Source of the DNA: DATGLW01 sp035293965
GTDB lineage: Bacteria > Actinomycetota > Acidimicrobiia > Acidimicrobiales > RAAP-2
Assembly: GCA_035293965.1 (NCBI GenBank)
Contig: DATGLW010000058.1
Span: 1-32,862, forward strand
Direction of reading: 5' to 3'
DNA length: 32,862 bases
Numbering within the stretch: position 1 is the stretch's first letter; each line of letters begins with the position of its first letter. This document shows, piece by piece, positions 25,170-32,293 of the stretch. The notes below the pieces were generated by a model. That model was not told the DNA's origin, did no database searches, and saw only the letters and a program-made list of their open reading frames with translations. The translations under genes were made by a program, and so were the position numbers.

Positions 25170-25978
25170 GCGGCCAGTCTCCCCCACTCCTGCACCGTCA
25201 GCTCCTCTGCCCGCGCCTCGGGGGAGATCCCCGTGCCGGCGAAGGCCGCGTGGTCGACCACACCGGCCAGCGACCGGCGGAGCATCTTGCGGCGCTGGCC
25301 GAAGCCGGCCCGCACCACTCGAACCAGCCGGTCGTAGCCGACGGTGCCAGGGTCCACGGCAGGGGCCGGGCGGCGTTCGATGCGGACCAGCACCGAGTCG
25401 ACCCGCGGGCGTGGGACGAACACCGTGGCGGGGACCCGCCCCACGAGCGAGGCCCTGGCCCAGTAGGCGATGCGCACCGACACGGCGCCGTAGGCGGGGT
25501 CGCCCGGTGCCGCCGCCATGCGCTCGCCCACCTCGCGCTGGACCATCACGGTGAGGTGGCGCACCCGCGCGACCTGGTCCAGGACGAGCAGCACGAGCGG
25601 CGTGGCCACGTTGTAGGGAAGGTTGGCCACGAGCCACCACTCCTCCTCTGGCCCGAGCAGCGCCGGCCAGTCGAGGTGGAACGCGTCGGCCTCCACCACC
25701 TCGACCGGCCAGGGCGACACCACCGAACGCAACACCGGCACGAGGCGGCGATCGGTCTCGACCGCCACCACCCGTGCCCCGGCCTCGGCGAGGGCCACGG
25801 TGAGCGACCCCAGGCCGGCACCGATCTCGACGACCGGTGTGCCCGGCTCCACCCCTGCGACCCGCACGATGCGTCGCACGGTGTTGGGGTCCGCCACGAA
25901 GTGCTGGCCGAGGGCGCGGTCGGGGCGCAGGCCGTGCTCGTGCAAGAGGCGGCGGACCTCGGGCCGGGTGAGCGTCAC
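25145..25978 (-). CDS. rsmA: 16S rRNA dimethyladenosine transferase RsmA/KsgA
   Basis: Dimethylates the two adjacent adenines of the helix 45 loop of 16S rRNA late in small-subunit assembly. The 277-residue sequence shows ALGQHFVADPNTVRRIV at the N-terminus, SAM-binding motif I VVEIGAGLGSLTVALAE near 49, VVAVETDRRLVPVL, the catalytic NLPYNVATPL near 120, VMVQREVGERMAA and FVPRPRVDSVLVRIERR. All standard motifs are present. It starts at GTG 25978, 13 bases after the stop of the RlpA-like gene, with only a weak ribosome binding site, so it is probably co-transcribed. Confidence 0.97.
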   Translation of the reverse strand: MTLTRPEVRRLLHEHGLRPDRALGQHFVADPNTVRRIVRVAGVEPGTPVVEIGAGLGSLTVALAEAGARVVAVETDRRLVPVLRSVVSPWPVEVVEADAFHLDWPALLGPEEEWWLVANLPYNVATPLVLLVLDQVARVRHLTVMVQREVGERMAAAPGDPAYGAVSVRIAYWARASLVGRVPATVFVPRPRVDSVLVRIERRPAPAVDPGTVGYDRLVRVVRAGFGQRRKMLRRSLAGVVDHAAFAGTGISPEARAEELTVQEWGRLAAWGTGGVR

Positions 25979-25991
25979 CGGCCCGGCGGGA

Positions 25992-26717
25992 TCACCAGGT
26001 GACGACGACGGTCACCACGCCCTGGCCCAACGGGGCGAGCTGGGAGAACCCCGCCTCCGACAGGTCGATCACCCTGCCCGGCGTGCTCGCCTCCCGGTCC
26101 TCGACGGTGCACACCGTCCGGGCGCCGCCAAGCACGCTGGTCACGGTCACGACGGTCCCGAAGGGCAGCGTTGGGCTGGCGCACTCCCCGGCGGGAGCCG
26201 CCGCGTACCAGGTGGCGACTCCGGTGACCGACCGCGCGGCGACCGGGCTCGACTGGGCCGGGGCCGAGGAGCCCGAGGGCGCCCGCTCCGCTACCGGCGC
26301 GGCCGCTCCGAGCGTGACGGGGGGCCCCGGGCGGCTCGCCGCCGGCGCACCGCCACCGGCCGTGGCCGCCGGAGGAGGCGCCGGAGAGGACGCCGGAGGA
26401 GGCGCCGGGCCCGGCACGACCGAGGTGGTGTCCGCCTCGAAGGCGACCGACAACCCGCCGAGGCCGATGAGCTGCTCCGATGCCGCTCTGGCCGTTGCCG
26501 GGCCCGGCCCGGCCGCCGGGCGGGCGGCGCGGGGCCAGGGTCGCCCTGCGGGCGCCGGGGAGCCCAGGAGCACCATCGGCGCCCCGAGCAGCACCCCGCT
26601 CAGGAGCGCCGACACCGTGACGCGCCGGGCGGCGCTCGAAGCGTTCCTCAGGGCTCCACCCTTCCTCGACGACGCAACGGCCGCTCGGCAAGAGCCGCGC
26701 CGGCGGGCCGGACGCAA
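25992..26717 (-). CDS. Secreted RlpA-like double-psi beta-barrel protein
   Basis: Exported protein at the place where mycobacteria have rpfB. A signal peptide/anchor (VTVSALLSGVLLGAPMVLLG) is followed by a long Pro/Ala/Gly linker. The C-terminal 75 residues form an RlpA-type double-psi barrel (GVATWYAAAPAGECASPTLP, then VCTVEDREASTPGRVIDLS and LGQGVVTVVVTW). RlpA proteins are lytic transglycosylases acting on denuded peptidoglycan. The Asp of the usual NDRG is kept (VEDRE), but the His of AHKTLP is Ser here. Catalysis is therefore doubtful. The start is uncertain. TTG 26717 opens the frame, while a CTG at 26651 has a GAGGAAGG site eight bases upstream and would give 219 residues. Confidence 0.78.
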   Translation of the reverse strand: MRPARRRGSCRAAVASSRKGGALRNASSAARRVTVSALLSGVLLGAPMVLLGSPAPAGRPWPRAARPAAGPGPATARAASEQLIGLGGLSVAFEADTTSVVPGPAPPPASSPAPPPAATAGGGAPAASRPGPPVTLGAAAPVAERAPSGSSAPAQSSPVAARSVTGVATWYAAAPAGECASPTLPFGTVVTVTSVLGGARTVCTVEDREASTPGRVIDLSEAGFSQLAPLGQGVVTVVVTW

Positions 26718-26786
26718 CCGTAGGGAAGGAGGGGCCGTTGCGCAACCGGCGGGCCGCCGTGCACCGGGCGCAGCGGGCGGACGCCG

Positions 26787-27599
26787 TCACAGAGCGTACA
26801 GGGCGGCGGCGGCGGCGGCACTGCGCCGTGCCAGCTCGCCCGCCTCCATGCCGCGCAGCTCGGCGATGACCGACCCCACGAGCGGCAGGTACGCGGGCTC
26901 GTTGGCCCGGCCGCGGTGGGGAACCGGGGCGAGGAACGGGCTGTCGGTCTCGACCAGCAGGCGGTCGAGGGGGCAGCGGGCGGCGGCCTCGCGCACCTCG
27001 GCGGCGTTCTGGAAGGTGACGATGCCGCTGAAGGACACGAACATGCCGGCGTCGAGGCAACGCCGCAGCTCGGCAGGCCCGCCGGTGAAGCAGTGCAGCA
27101 CCGTGCGCTCCGGCACACCCTCGGCCGCCAGCACGTCGAAGAGGTCGTCCCACGCCTGGCGGGCGTGCACGACCAGCGCCAGGTCGAAGCGGTGCGCCAG
27201 GGCGATCTGCTCGGCGAAGGCGCGGCGCTGGACGTCGCGGGGCGAATGGTCGTAGTGGTAGTCGAGGCCCGTCTCCCCGACGGCCACGAGCGTGCGCCTG
27301 GCAGGCTGGTGGGCGAGGTGGCCCTCGACGAGCGCCACCACCTCGGCAGTGCCTTGCCAGGCGTCGTGGGGGTGCAGCCCCGCGGTGGCCCAGATGCCTG
27401 GCACGCTGGCCCCGAGCCGTCCCTCGGCGCCAGCCAGGGCGACCCCGAGGGCCTCCCGGGAGGTGCCGGCGTCGGTCCCGACGCACACCAGCCGGCCCAC
27501 GCCGGCCTCGGCGGCGCGCCGGCATGTCTCCTCGGGCCCTTGCCCCGCGGCGTAGCGATCCTGCAGGTGGCAGTGCGAGTCGAACCAGTCGCCGGCCAT
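26787..27599 (-). CDS. tatD: TatD family metal-dependent hydrolase
   Basis: TIM-barrel metallohydrolase, 270 residues, with 3'-5' DNA exonuclease or D-aminoacyl activity in characterised members. The metal ligands are visible: DSHCHLQD (HxH, near residue 7), VGETGLDYHYDHSP with the bridging Glu, LVVHARQAWDDLF, VLHCFTGG, and the C-terminal LLVETDSPFLAPVPHRGRANEPAYL signature. The ATG at 27599 overlaps the metG stop (TGATG), so it is translationally coupled to metG. The metG-tatD pair is conserved. The longer open frame to 28943 is antisense-free shadow of metG. Confidence 0.96.
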   Translation of the reverse strand: MAGDWFDSHCHLQDRYAAGQGPEETCRRAAEAGVGRLVCVGTDAGTSREALGVALAGAEGRLGASVPGIWATAGLHPHDAWQGTAEVVALVEGHLAHQPARRTLVAVGETGLDYHYDHSPRDVQRRAFAEQIALAHRFDLALVVHARQAWDDLFDVLAAEGVPERTVLHCFTGGPAELRRCLDAGMFVSFSGIVTFQNAAEVREAAARCPLDRLLVETDSPFLAPVPHRGRANEPAYLPLVGSVIAELRGMEAGELARRSAAAAAALYAL

Positions 27600-29146
27600 C
27601 AGGCGGCGCGGCGGGGGAACAGCGGCGCGCCTCGGGAGACCGCCACCCCGCCCGGGTATCCCCCCCAGGCCGCGTCGGCCGGCAGACGGCGCTCGAGCGG
27701 CGAGCCCGCCAGGCCGAGGCGGCGCCAGATCTCGGCAGCAGTGGACGGCATGGCGGGGGTGACGAGCAGCGCCACGATCCGCAGCGCCTCGAGGGCGCTC
27801 CCGAGGACGGCGTCGGCGGCCGGCCCCGGGGGGAGCTTCCAGGGCTCGGTCGCCTCGAGCTCGGCGTTGGTGGCGCCGATCAGCCGCCAGGTCGCTTCGA
27901 GCGCCTCGTGGGGGGCAAAGCGCTCCCAGGCGGCGCCGGCCGCCTCGACGGCAGCGGCCGCCGCGGCGGCGAGCGGGCTGCGAGGGTCGGGGCGGGGGCC
28001 GACGCCGCCGCACTTGGCGCCCACGACGGTGGCCACCCGGGCGACGAGGTTGCCGAGGTTGTTGGCCAGGTCCGCGTTGTAGCGCGACACCATGCCCTCG
28101 TAGGAGAACTCGCCGTCGGGGCCGAGCGGCACGTCGCGCAGGAGGTGGTACCTCGTGGCGTCGACCCCGAAGTCCTCGACGAGCGCCGACGGCGCGATGT
28201 CGGTGAGCTTCACCGGTGGCGCCCCGCCTTCGTCGCGCGATCGGCCGACGAGGGTCTTGGACAGCTTCTCGCCGCCCACGAGGAGCCAGCCGTGCACGAA
28301 CACGTGGGCTGGCGGATCGATGCCGGCGGCCATGCACATGGCGGGCCACCACACGCAGTGGAAGCGCAGGATCTCCTTGCCGATGAGGTGGTGCACGGCG
28401 GGCCACCAGGCCGCGCAGCGCTCGGGGTCGCTGCCGTAACCGATGGCGGTCAGGTAGTTGACCAGCGCGTCGTACCACACGTAGAAGACGTGGTCCGCAT
28501 CCCACGGTACGGGCACGCCCCAGTCGAGCGAGGTCCGGGTGATCGAGATGTCGCGCAGGCCGCCCTTGATGAAGCTGAGGGCCTCGTTGCGCTTGGCGGC
28601 CGGCTGCACCGCCGTCGGGTTGGCCTCGAACCACTCGATGAGGCGCTGCTCGAACGCGCTCAGCTTGAAGAAGTAGTTCTCCTCTTCCATCTCGACCACC
28701 GGTCGGCCGTGCACGGGGCAGTTCCCGCCGACGAGCGCGTCCTCGCTGTAGTAGTCCTCGCACGACACGCAGTACAGCCCGCGGTAGGTGCCGGGCTCGA
28801 TGTAGCCGTTGTCGTAGACGGCCTGGAGGAAAGCCTGCACGGTGCGGACGTGGCGCGCCTCGGTCGTGCGGATGAAGTCGTCGTTGGACACGTCGAGCTC
28901 GGCCCAGGCTTCCACGAACCGCTGCGCGGTCCGGTCCGTCCACTCCTGGGGGGTGGTGCCGTTGCGCGCCGCCGCCTCGGCGACCTTGGCGCCGTGCTCG
29001 TCGGTGCCGGTCAGGAAGAACACCTCGTCGCCGACCAGCCGGTGCCAGCGGGCCAGTGCGTCGGCGTTGACCGTGGCGTAGGCGTGCCCGACGTGCGGCG
29101 CGTCGTTGACGTAGTAGATGGGGGTCGTCAGGTAGAAGCGGGGCAC
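27599..29146 (-). CDS. metG: Methionine-tRNA ligase
   Basis: Charges tRNA-Met; 515 residues, MetG2-type short form without the C-terminal dimer domain. The class I HIGH motif is PHVGHAYATVNADALARW near 17. The zinc-knuckle-like insertion has CVSC and NCPVHGRPV, giving three Cys and a His. WWPAMCMAAGIDPP precedes the KMSKS loop, which reads GGEKLSKTLVG near 290 (KLSKT). The anticodon-binding helical domain contains RYNADLANNLGNLVARV. The GTG start at 29146 has no ribosome binding site and a TACGCT box seven bases upstream, suggesting a leaderless transcript that continues into tatD. Confidence 0.97.
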   Translation of the reverse strand: MPRFYLTTPIYYVNDAPHVGHAYATVNADALARWHRLVGDEVFFLTGTDEHGAKVAEAAARNGTTPQEWTDRTAQRFVEAWAELDVSNDDFIRTTEARHVRTVQAFLQAVYDNGYIEPGTYRGLYCVSCEDYYSEDALVGGNCPVHGRPVVEMEEENYFFKLSAFEQRLIEWFEANPTAVQPAAKRNEALSFIKGGLRDISITRTSLDWGVPVPWDADHVFYVWYDALVNYLTAIGYGSDPERCAAWWPAVHHLIGKEILRFHCVWWPAMCMAAGIDPPAHVFVHGWLLVGGEKLSKTLVGRSRDEGGAPPVKLTDIAPSALVEDFGVDATRYHLLRDVPLGPDGEFSYEGMVSRYNADLANNLGNLVARVATVVGAKCGGVGPRPDPRSPLAAAAAAAVEAAGAAWERFAPHEALEATWRLIGATNAELEATEPWKLPPGPAADAVLGSALEALRIVALLVTPAMPSTAAEIWRRLGLAGSPLERRLPADAAWGGYPGGVAVSRGAPLFPRRAA

Positions 29147-29153
29147 CGCCGGT

Positions 29154-29159
29154 AGCGTA
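29154..29159 (-). promoter_or_regulatory. Putative leaderless -10 box for metG
   Basis: Minus strand TACGCT, seven bases before the GTG start of metG. Confidence 0.5.
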
Positions 29160-29216
29160 CCGGCGACGCCCTGGGGCGCCGGTCGGCGCTGGCGCGCCCC
29201 GGTGGACGCGACGCTG

Positions 29217-29253
29217 GGCGCGCCGTCAGCCGGCGCGCCGTCAGCGGGCGCGC
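29217..29253. repeat. 15-bp direct repeat over the rsmI stop codon
   Basis: GGCGCGCCGTCAGCC at 29217 and again at 29232, with a degraded third start at 29247. The rsmI stop (29241-29243) lies in the second unit, so the gene's 3' end appears to have been duplicated into the spacer. Confidence 0.6.
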
Positions 29254-30095
29254 TGCGCCTCGAGCGCCGCCGCGTAGGCGCGCCGTCGCGGCACGCCGAG
29301 CGATCGGGCCACCGCGTCTGCCGCCTGGCGCGGCCTGTCGCCGGCCGCCAGGCGTGCCGCGACGGCGCCGGCCACGTCGTCCGCGGTCGCTGCCGGTGCC
29401 GGCGCGCCCCCGAGCACGATCACCACCTCACCGCGCACGGGCCCTTCGCCGAAGCGCGCCGCCGCCTCCCCCAGGCTGCCCCGCCAGACTTCCTCGTGGA
29501 GCTTGGTGAGCTCACGGGCCACCGCGACCGGGCGGCCGGCGCCGCACGCCACGGCCAGCTCGGCGAGCGTCGCCCCGAGGCGCACCGCCGACTCGAAGAG
29601 CACCGCGGTGCGCTGCTCGGCTGCCAGGGCCTCGAGGCGCCGGCGCCGGTCGGCTCCCTTGCGGGGGAGGAAGCCCTCGACGCAGAACCGGTCGGTCGGC
29701 AGGCCACTCACCACCAGCGCCGCCACGGCGGCCGACGGCCCGGGCACCACGGTGACCGCGAGCCCGGCGTCGTGGGCCGCGGCCACGAGGCGCGCCCCGG
29801 GGTCGGAGATGCCCGGTGTGCCCGCGTCGCTCACGAGGGCCACGGTGCGCCCCTCGCGGACCCACCCGAGGACCTGGGCCGTGCGGGCGGCCTCGTTGTG
29901 CCCGTGGAGGGCGACGAGCCGCCGGCCCGCGGCCACCTTCGCAGCGCTGAGCAGCGCCCTGACCCGCCTCGTGTCCTCGCAGCACACGATGTCGGCTCGG
30001 GCCAGCACGTCGACCGCCCGGCTGGAGAGGTCCCCGAGGTTGCCGATGGGGGTGGACACGAGCACCAGGCGGCCGCCCGGGGTGCCGGCGGTCAC
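29241..30095 (-). CDS. rsmI: 16S rRNA 2'-O-ribose methyltransferase RsmI
   Basis: Methylates C1402 of 16S rRNA with SAM. The 284-residue sequence shows the tetrapyrrole-methylase fold hallmarks LVLVSTPIGNLGDLSSRAVD at the N-terminus, ADIVCCEDTRRVRALL, LHGHNEAAR, VALVSDAGTPGISDPGARLV near 88, VTVVPGPSAAVAALVVSGL, FLPRKGADRRRRLE and ELTKLHEEVWRG. All family landmarks are present. The GTG at 30095 is 19 bases downstream of the DUF192 gene, with no clear ribosome binding site, so both probably share the promoter before DUF192. The C-terminal 60 residues resemble the RsmI helix-turn-helix-like extension. Confidence 0.96.
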   Translation of the reverse strand: MTAGTPGGRLVLVSTPIGNLGDLSSRAVDVLARADIVCCEDTRRVRALLSAAKVAAGRRLVALHGHNEAARTAQVLGWVREGRTVALVSDAGTPGISDPGARLVAAAHDAGLAVTVVPGPSAAVAALVVSGLPTDRFCVEGFLPRKGADRRRRLEALAAEQRTAVLFESAVRLGATLAELAVACGAGRPVAVARELTKLHEEVWRGSLGEAAARFGEGPVRGEVVIVLGGAPAPAATADDVAGAVAARLAAGDRPRQAADAVARSLGVPRRRAYAAALEAQRAR

Positions 30096-30114
30096 CGCGG
30101 CTGCCGGCGGGGGG

Positions 30115-30456
30115 TCACCAGACCTCGCGGATCTCGAGGCGGTCGCCGACCCGGAGCCCCCAGCGCTCGAAGGCCCCCGCCGGGGCCTCGACCACCGACC
30201 GGGCCCGCAGCCGGGGCCGGCACACCCGCCAGGGCTCCATGCGGGCTACGGCGATCACGACCCGGTCCGTGTCGAGGAAGGCCACGTCGAGCGGGCAACG
30301 CAAGAAGGCGGTGTGGACGGCTCGCACCCGGTCGAGGACCATGGCGCCGTCGAAGTCGGGGCGACCGATCACCCCCCGGGCACGCTCGGACCACGTGCAC
30401 GCGACCTCCGCCGCGGCGAGGACCCGTCCGTCACGGAGCAGCCACGCCGAGCGCAT
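30115..30456 (-). CDS. DUF192 family protein
   Basis: Small 113-residue protein of the DUF192 (COG1430) family, of unknown biochemical role. It shows the family pattern VACTWSERARGVIGRPDFDGAM, then AVHTAFLRCPLDVAFLDTD, in which the HTxxMxxxLDVxFLD motif has Met replaced by the FLRC segment, then VVEAPAGAFERWGLRVGD near the C-terminus. Many members are exported, but this one has no signal peptide and is likely cytoplasmic. The ATG at 30456 follows a TAGCGT promoter box about 42 bases upstream, divergent from the bL37 gene. It is followed by rsmI. Confidence 0.88.
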   Translation of the reverse strand: MRSAWLLRDGRVLAAAEVACTWSERARGVIGRPDFDGAMVLDRVRAVHTAFLRCPLDVAFLDTDRVVIAVARMEPWRVCRPRLRARSVVEAPAGAFERWGLRVGDRLEIREVW

Positions 30457-30498
30457 CAGCGCCTGCCGGGCCCGCGTCCCTTCCCTGCCACGTGGCCG

Positions 30499-30504
30499 AC
30501 GCTA
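30499..30504 (-). promoter_or_regulatory. Putative -10 box for DUF192-rsmI
   Basis: Minus strand TAGCGT, 42 bases before the DUF192 ATG. It lies 11 bases from the opposite-facing -10 of the bL37 gene, so the two promoters overlap face to face. Confidence 0.35.
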
Positions 30505-30515
30505 CCCGCCTCGGC

Positions 30516-30521
30516 TAACCT
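30516..30521 (+). promoter_or_regulatory. Putative leaderless -10 box for bL37 gene
   Basis: TAACCT, nine bases before the ATG at 30531; no ribosome binding site between. Confidence 0.5.
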
Positions 30522-30530
30522 CTGGCACCC

Positions 30531-30614
30531 ATGTCGAAGCGCACGGTCAAGCGCAAGCTGCGCGCCAAGAAGAAGGCCAACCACGGCAAGAAGCCGAACT
30601 GCGGCCGCGGGTGA
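30531..30614 (+). CDS. Large ribosomal subunit protein bL37 (microprotein)
   Basis: A 27-residue basic protein, MSKRTVKRKLRAKKKANHGK followed by KPNCGRG. From memory, mycobacterial bL37 is 24 residues and ends in KANHGKRPNA; the KANHGKKPN core here is the same. The protein was recognised only in cryo-EM structures of the M. smegmatis ribosome, where it sits in the large subunit. The gene is too short for default gene callers. It has no ribosome binding site and a TAACCT box nine bases before the ATG. The stop at 30612-30614 faces the end of the phosphodiesterase gene 15 bases away, without an obvious terminator hairpin. The last four residues (CGRG) extend beyond the mycobacterial form. Confidence 0.9.
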   Translation: MSKRTVKRKLRAKKKANHGKKPNCGRG

Positions 30615-30629
30615 TCCACGCGGGGTCGC

Positions 30630-31550
30630 TCAGGTGCCCCCGCTCCCAGACCCGGTCGCCCTCCCCTGCACGTCGCCACCGGGCGCCCATGCCACGCCGC
30701 GTGCGTCGAGGAGCCCGACGAGCACGCTGGGCACGTCCGAGATGATCCCGTCCACGCCCAGGTCCACCAGGCGGGCCATCGACTCGGCGTCGTTCACGGT
30801 CCACACGTGCACGGCGATCCCCCGGTCATGGGCCGCCGCCACGAAGGCCTCGTCGACCACCAGGAGGTCACCGTGGCGCTCGGGCACTTGGAGGGCCAGG
30901 TACTCGGTGGCGGGCAGCTCGTCCCCCCGGTGCACGGCGCGCCAGAAGGAGGCCACGGCCAGGGTGCCGGCCGAGGTGGCGACCCCGGGGGCCAGGCGCC
31001 GGAAGGTTTCGGTCGCCCCGTCGAGGAAGGACGCCACGATCACGTCGTCTGTCCGTTCGAGCTCAGCCAGCACTCGGGCCAAGGCGTGCTCGTAGGGGGG
31101 CACGGTGGGCGCCGTCTGCTTAATGTCGAGGTTGAACACGACCCCGGGGAAGGCCGCCAGCACCTCGCGCACGGTGGCGATGCGCAGGTCCGGGTCATCG
31201 GGCGCGCGCCCGCGCAACGCGTACTCCTCCTCGGGCCGGCCGCGGACGGCACCGCAGCCGGGCACGAACCAGTAGGCGTTGTCGAGGGCCTGCACCTCGG
31301 CGAGCGTCATGTCGGCGATGCGCCCGTGGCCTTCGGTGGTGCCCTCGACCGTGGCGTCGTGGCAGACCACCAGCTCCCCGTCGGCGGTCGCGTGCACGTC
31401 GAGCTCGACGGCGGTGGCGCCGGCTTCGAGTGCCCGGCGGATGGCGTAGAGGGTCGAGGACGGCCCCTCGAAGGCACCGCCCTGGTGCGCGTAGGCGATG
31501 ACCCGACGGTCGAGCCAAGGGTTCGGCGCGGGTGGTCCGGGCACGGGCAC
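30630..31550 (-). CDS. Glycerophosphodiester phosphodiesterase
   Basis: TIM-barrel phosphodiesterase of 306 residues that splits glycerophosphodiesters to glycerol 3-phosphate and an alcohol. Visible motifs are YAHQGGAFEGPSSTLYAI near 20, the metal-binding VELDVHATADGELVVCHDATVEGTTEG (Glu, Asp, His of the family), VVFNLDIKQ with the second acidic site, and the C-terminal VHVWTVNDAESMARLVDLGVDGIISD. The usual HRG and PENT signatures read HQG and PSST here, a substitution pattern I believe occurs in an actinobacterial subgroup. There is no signal peptide, so it is probably cytoplasmic. The GTG start has TAGCAT six bases upstream. Confidence 0.92.
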   Translation of the reverse strand: MPVPGPPAPNPWLDRRVIAYAHQGGAFEGPSSTLYAIRRALEAGATAVELDVHATADGELVVCHDATVEGTTEGHGRIADMTLAEVQALDNAYWFVPGCGAVRGRPEEEYALRGRAPDDPDLRIATVREVLAAFPGVVFNLDIKQTAPTVPPYEHALARVLAELERTDDVIVASFLDGATETFRRLAPGVATSAGTLAVASFWRAVHRGDELPATEYLALQVPERHGDLLVVDEAFVAAAHDRGIAVHVWTVNDAESMARLVDLGVDGIISDVPSVLVGLLDARGVAWAPGGDVQGRATGSGSGGT

Positions 31551-31556
31551 CGGGGC

Positions 31557-31562
31557 ATGCTA
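31557..31562 (-). promoter_or_regulatory. Putative leaderless -10 box for phosphodiesterase
   Basis: Minus strand TAGCAT, six bases before the GTG at 31550. Confidence 0.45.
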
Positions 31563-31580
31563 GCGGACCGTTCTCCCAGG

Positions 31581-31586
31581 TAACGT
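31581..31586 (+). promoter_or_regulatory. Putative leaderless -10 box for 31597 gene
   Basis: TAACGT, ten bases before the GTG at 31597. It is back to back with the phosphodiesterase -10, within a 46-base divergent spacer. Confidence 0.45.
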
Positions 31587-31596
31587 CGGCGCGGCC

Positions 31597-32208
31597 GTGC
31601 TCGACCACCTCCTCGTCCAGTTCATCGGCTCGCTCCGCGCAGCGATGGACAACGTGCTGCTGCAGCGCCAGGCGGTCGAGGAACGGTTCCAGGTCGACGT
31701 CTTCCTCGGCGACGTGTCGTGGGAGACCTCCTACAGCCTCCCCGGCGAGGAGCAGCCCCCCAGGGTGGCCGCAGACGTGTCGATCGACTGGCCGACCTGG
31801 AGCCAGACGGCCTATCGGAGCTGGTCCCTCGGCGAGCCGCCCGGGGAGCTGCCCGAGGCCCTGGTCGAGGTGGCATTGCACGTCGAGCGCCTTGCCGAGG
31901 CGCCGGACTTGGGGAACGTGCTCGAGGCCCTCCCCGCCGAGAGCCCCCCGATCGGGGCCGAGCCGCTCACTCGGACCGCGGTCACCCTCGAGCAGGTGCG
32001 CGAAGAGCACGGTGACGTCGGCGAGTACTGGGCCGTCGAGGCCTCCTACGAGGGAGCCGTCCGCTTCGAGGAGGCCCAGATGGAGGACCCAGCCGCCGTC
32101 GACCCGGCGACGGGCGCCCTCGCCCGCTGGATCGCCAGCGTGCTCGTCCGCCTGGCCGACATGCCCCTGCACTTCCTGCCCCCCGAGCCTGACGGCGAGG
32201 TGGCCTGA
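31597..32208 (+). CDS. Unrecognised acidic 203-residue protein
   Basis: I do not recognise the family. The codon usage is typical of the genome and the predicted protein is acidic and soluble, so it is a real gene. Residues 1-30 look helical (LVQFIGSLRAAMDNVLLQRQAVEERF). Residues 30-80 read like beta strands with aromatic residues (VDVFLGDVSWETSYSLPGEE, IDWPTWSQTAYRSWSLGEPP). Residues 85-105 form another helix, and a strand-like EYWAVEASYEGAVRFEEAQ and a C-terminal helix follow. No signal peptide, membrane segment or catalytic motif is visible. It is divergent from the phosphodiesterase across a 46-base spacer and starts at GTG 31597 with a -10 box ten bases upstream. It may be restricted to this lineage. 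Confidence 0.75.
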   Translation: MLDHLLVQFIGSLRAAMDNVLLQRQAVEERFQVDVFLGDVSWETSYSLPGEEQPPRVAADVSIDWPTWSQTAYRSWSLGEPPGELPEALVEVALHVERLAEAPDLGNVLEALPAESPPIGAEPLTRTAVTLEQVREEHGDVGEYWAVEASYEGAVRFEEAQMEDPAAVDPATGALARWIASVLVRLADMPLHFLPPEPDGEVA

Positions 32209-32271
32209 GCCGCCCCCGGGCGAGGACGTGGCCTGGGCTGCCCCCGGGCGAGGACGTGGCCTGGGCTGCCC
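32203..32271. repeat. 28-bp tandem repeat over the stop of the 31597 gene
   Basis: Units begin at 32203, 32231 and 32259 (GCCTGGGCTGCCCCCGGGCG plus eight bases; the third is partial). The first unit includes the TGA of the 31597 gene (32206-32208), where TGAG has become TGGG in later copies. It fills the 85-base convergent spacer before the kinase gene. Confidence 0.8.
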
Positions 32272-32293
32272 AGGGTGTCCCGGCTGGCGTGCC

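Noticed and set aside
26674..26746. Palindrome GTTGCGCAAC (26737-26746) and a 9-bp inverted pair before the RlpA-like gene, considered as an operator
   Set aside because: The inverted pair is short and widely spaced, and no regulator or second copy is seen. It is possible but not supportable.
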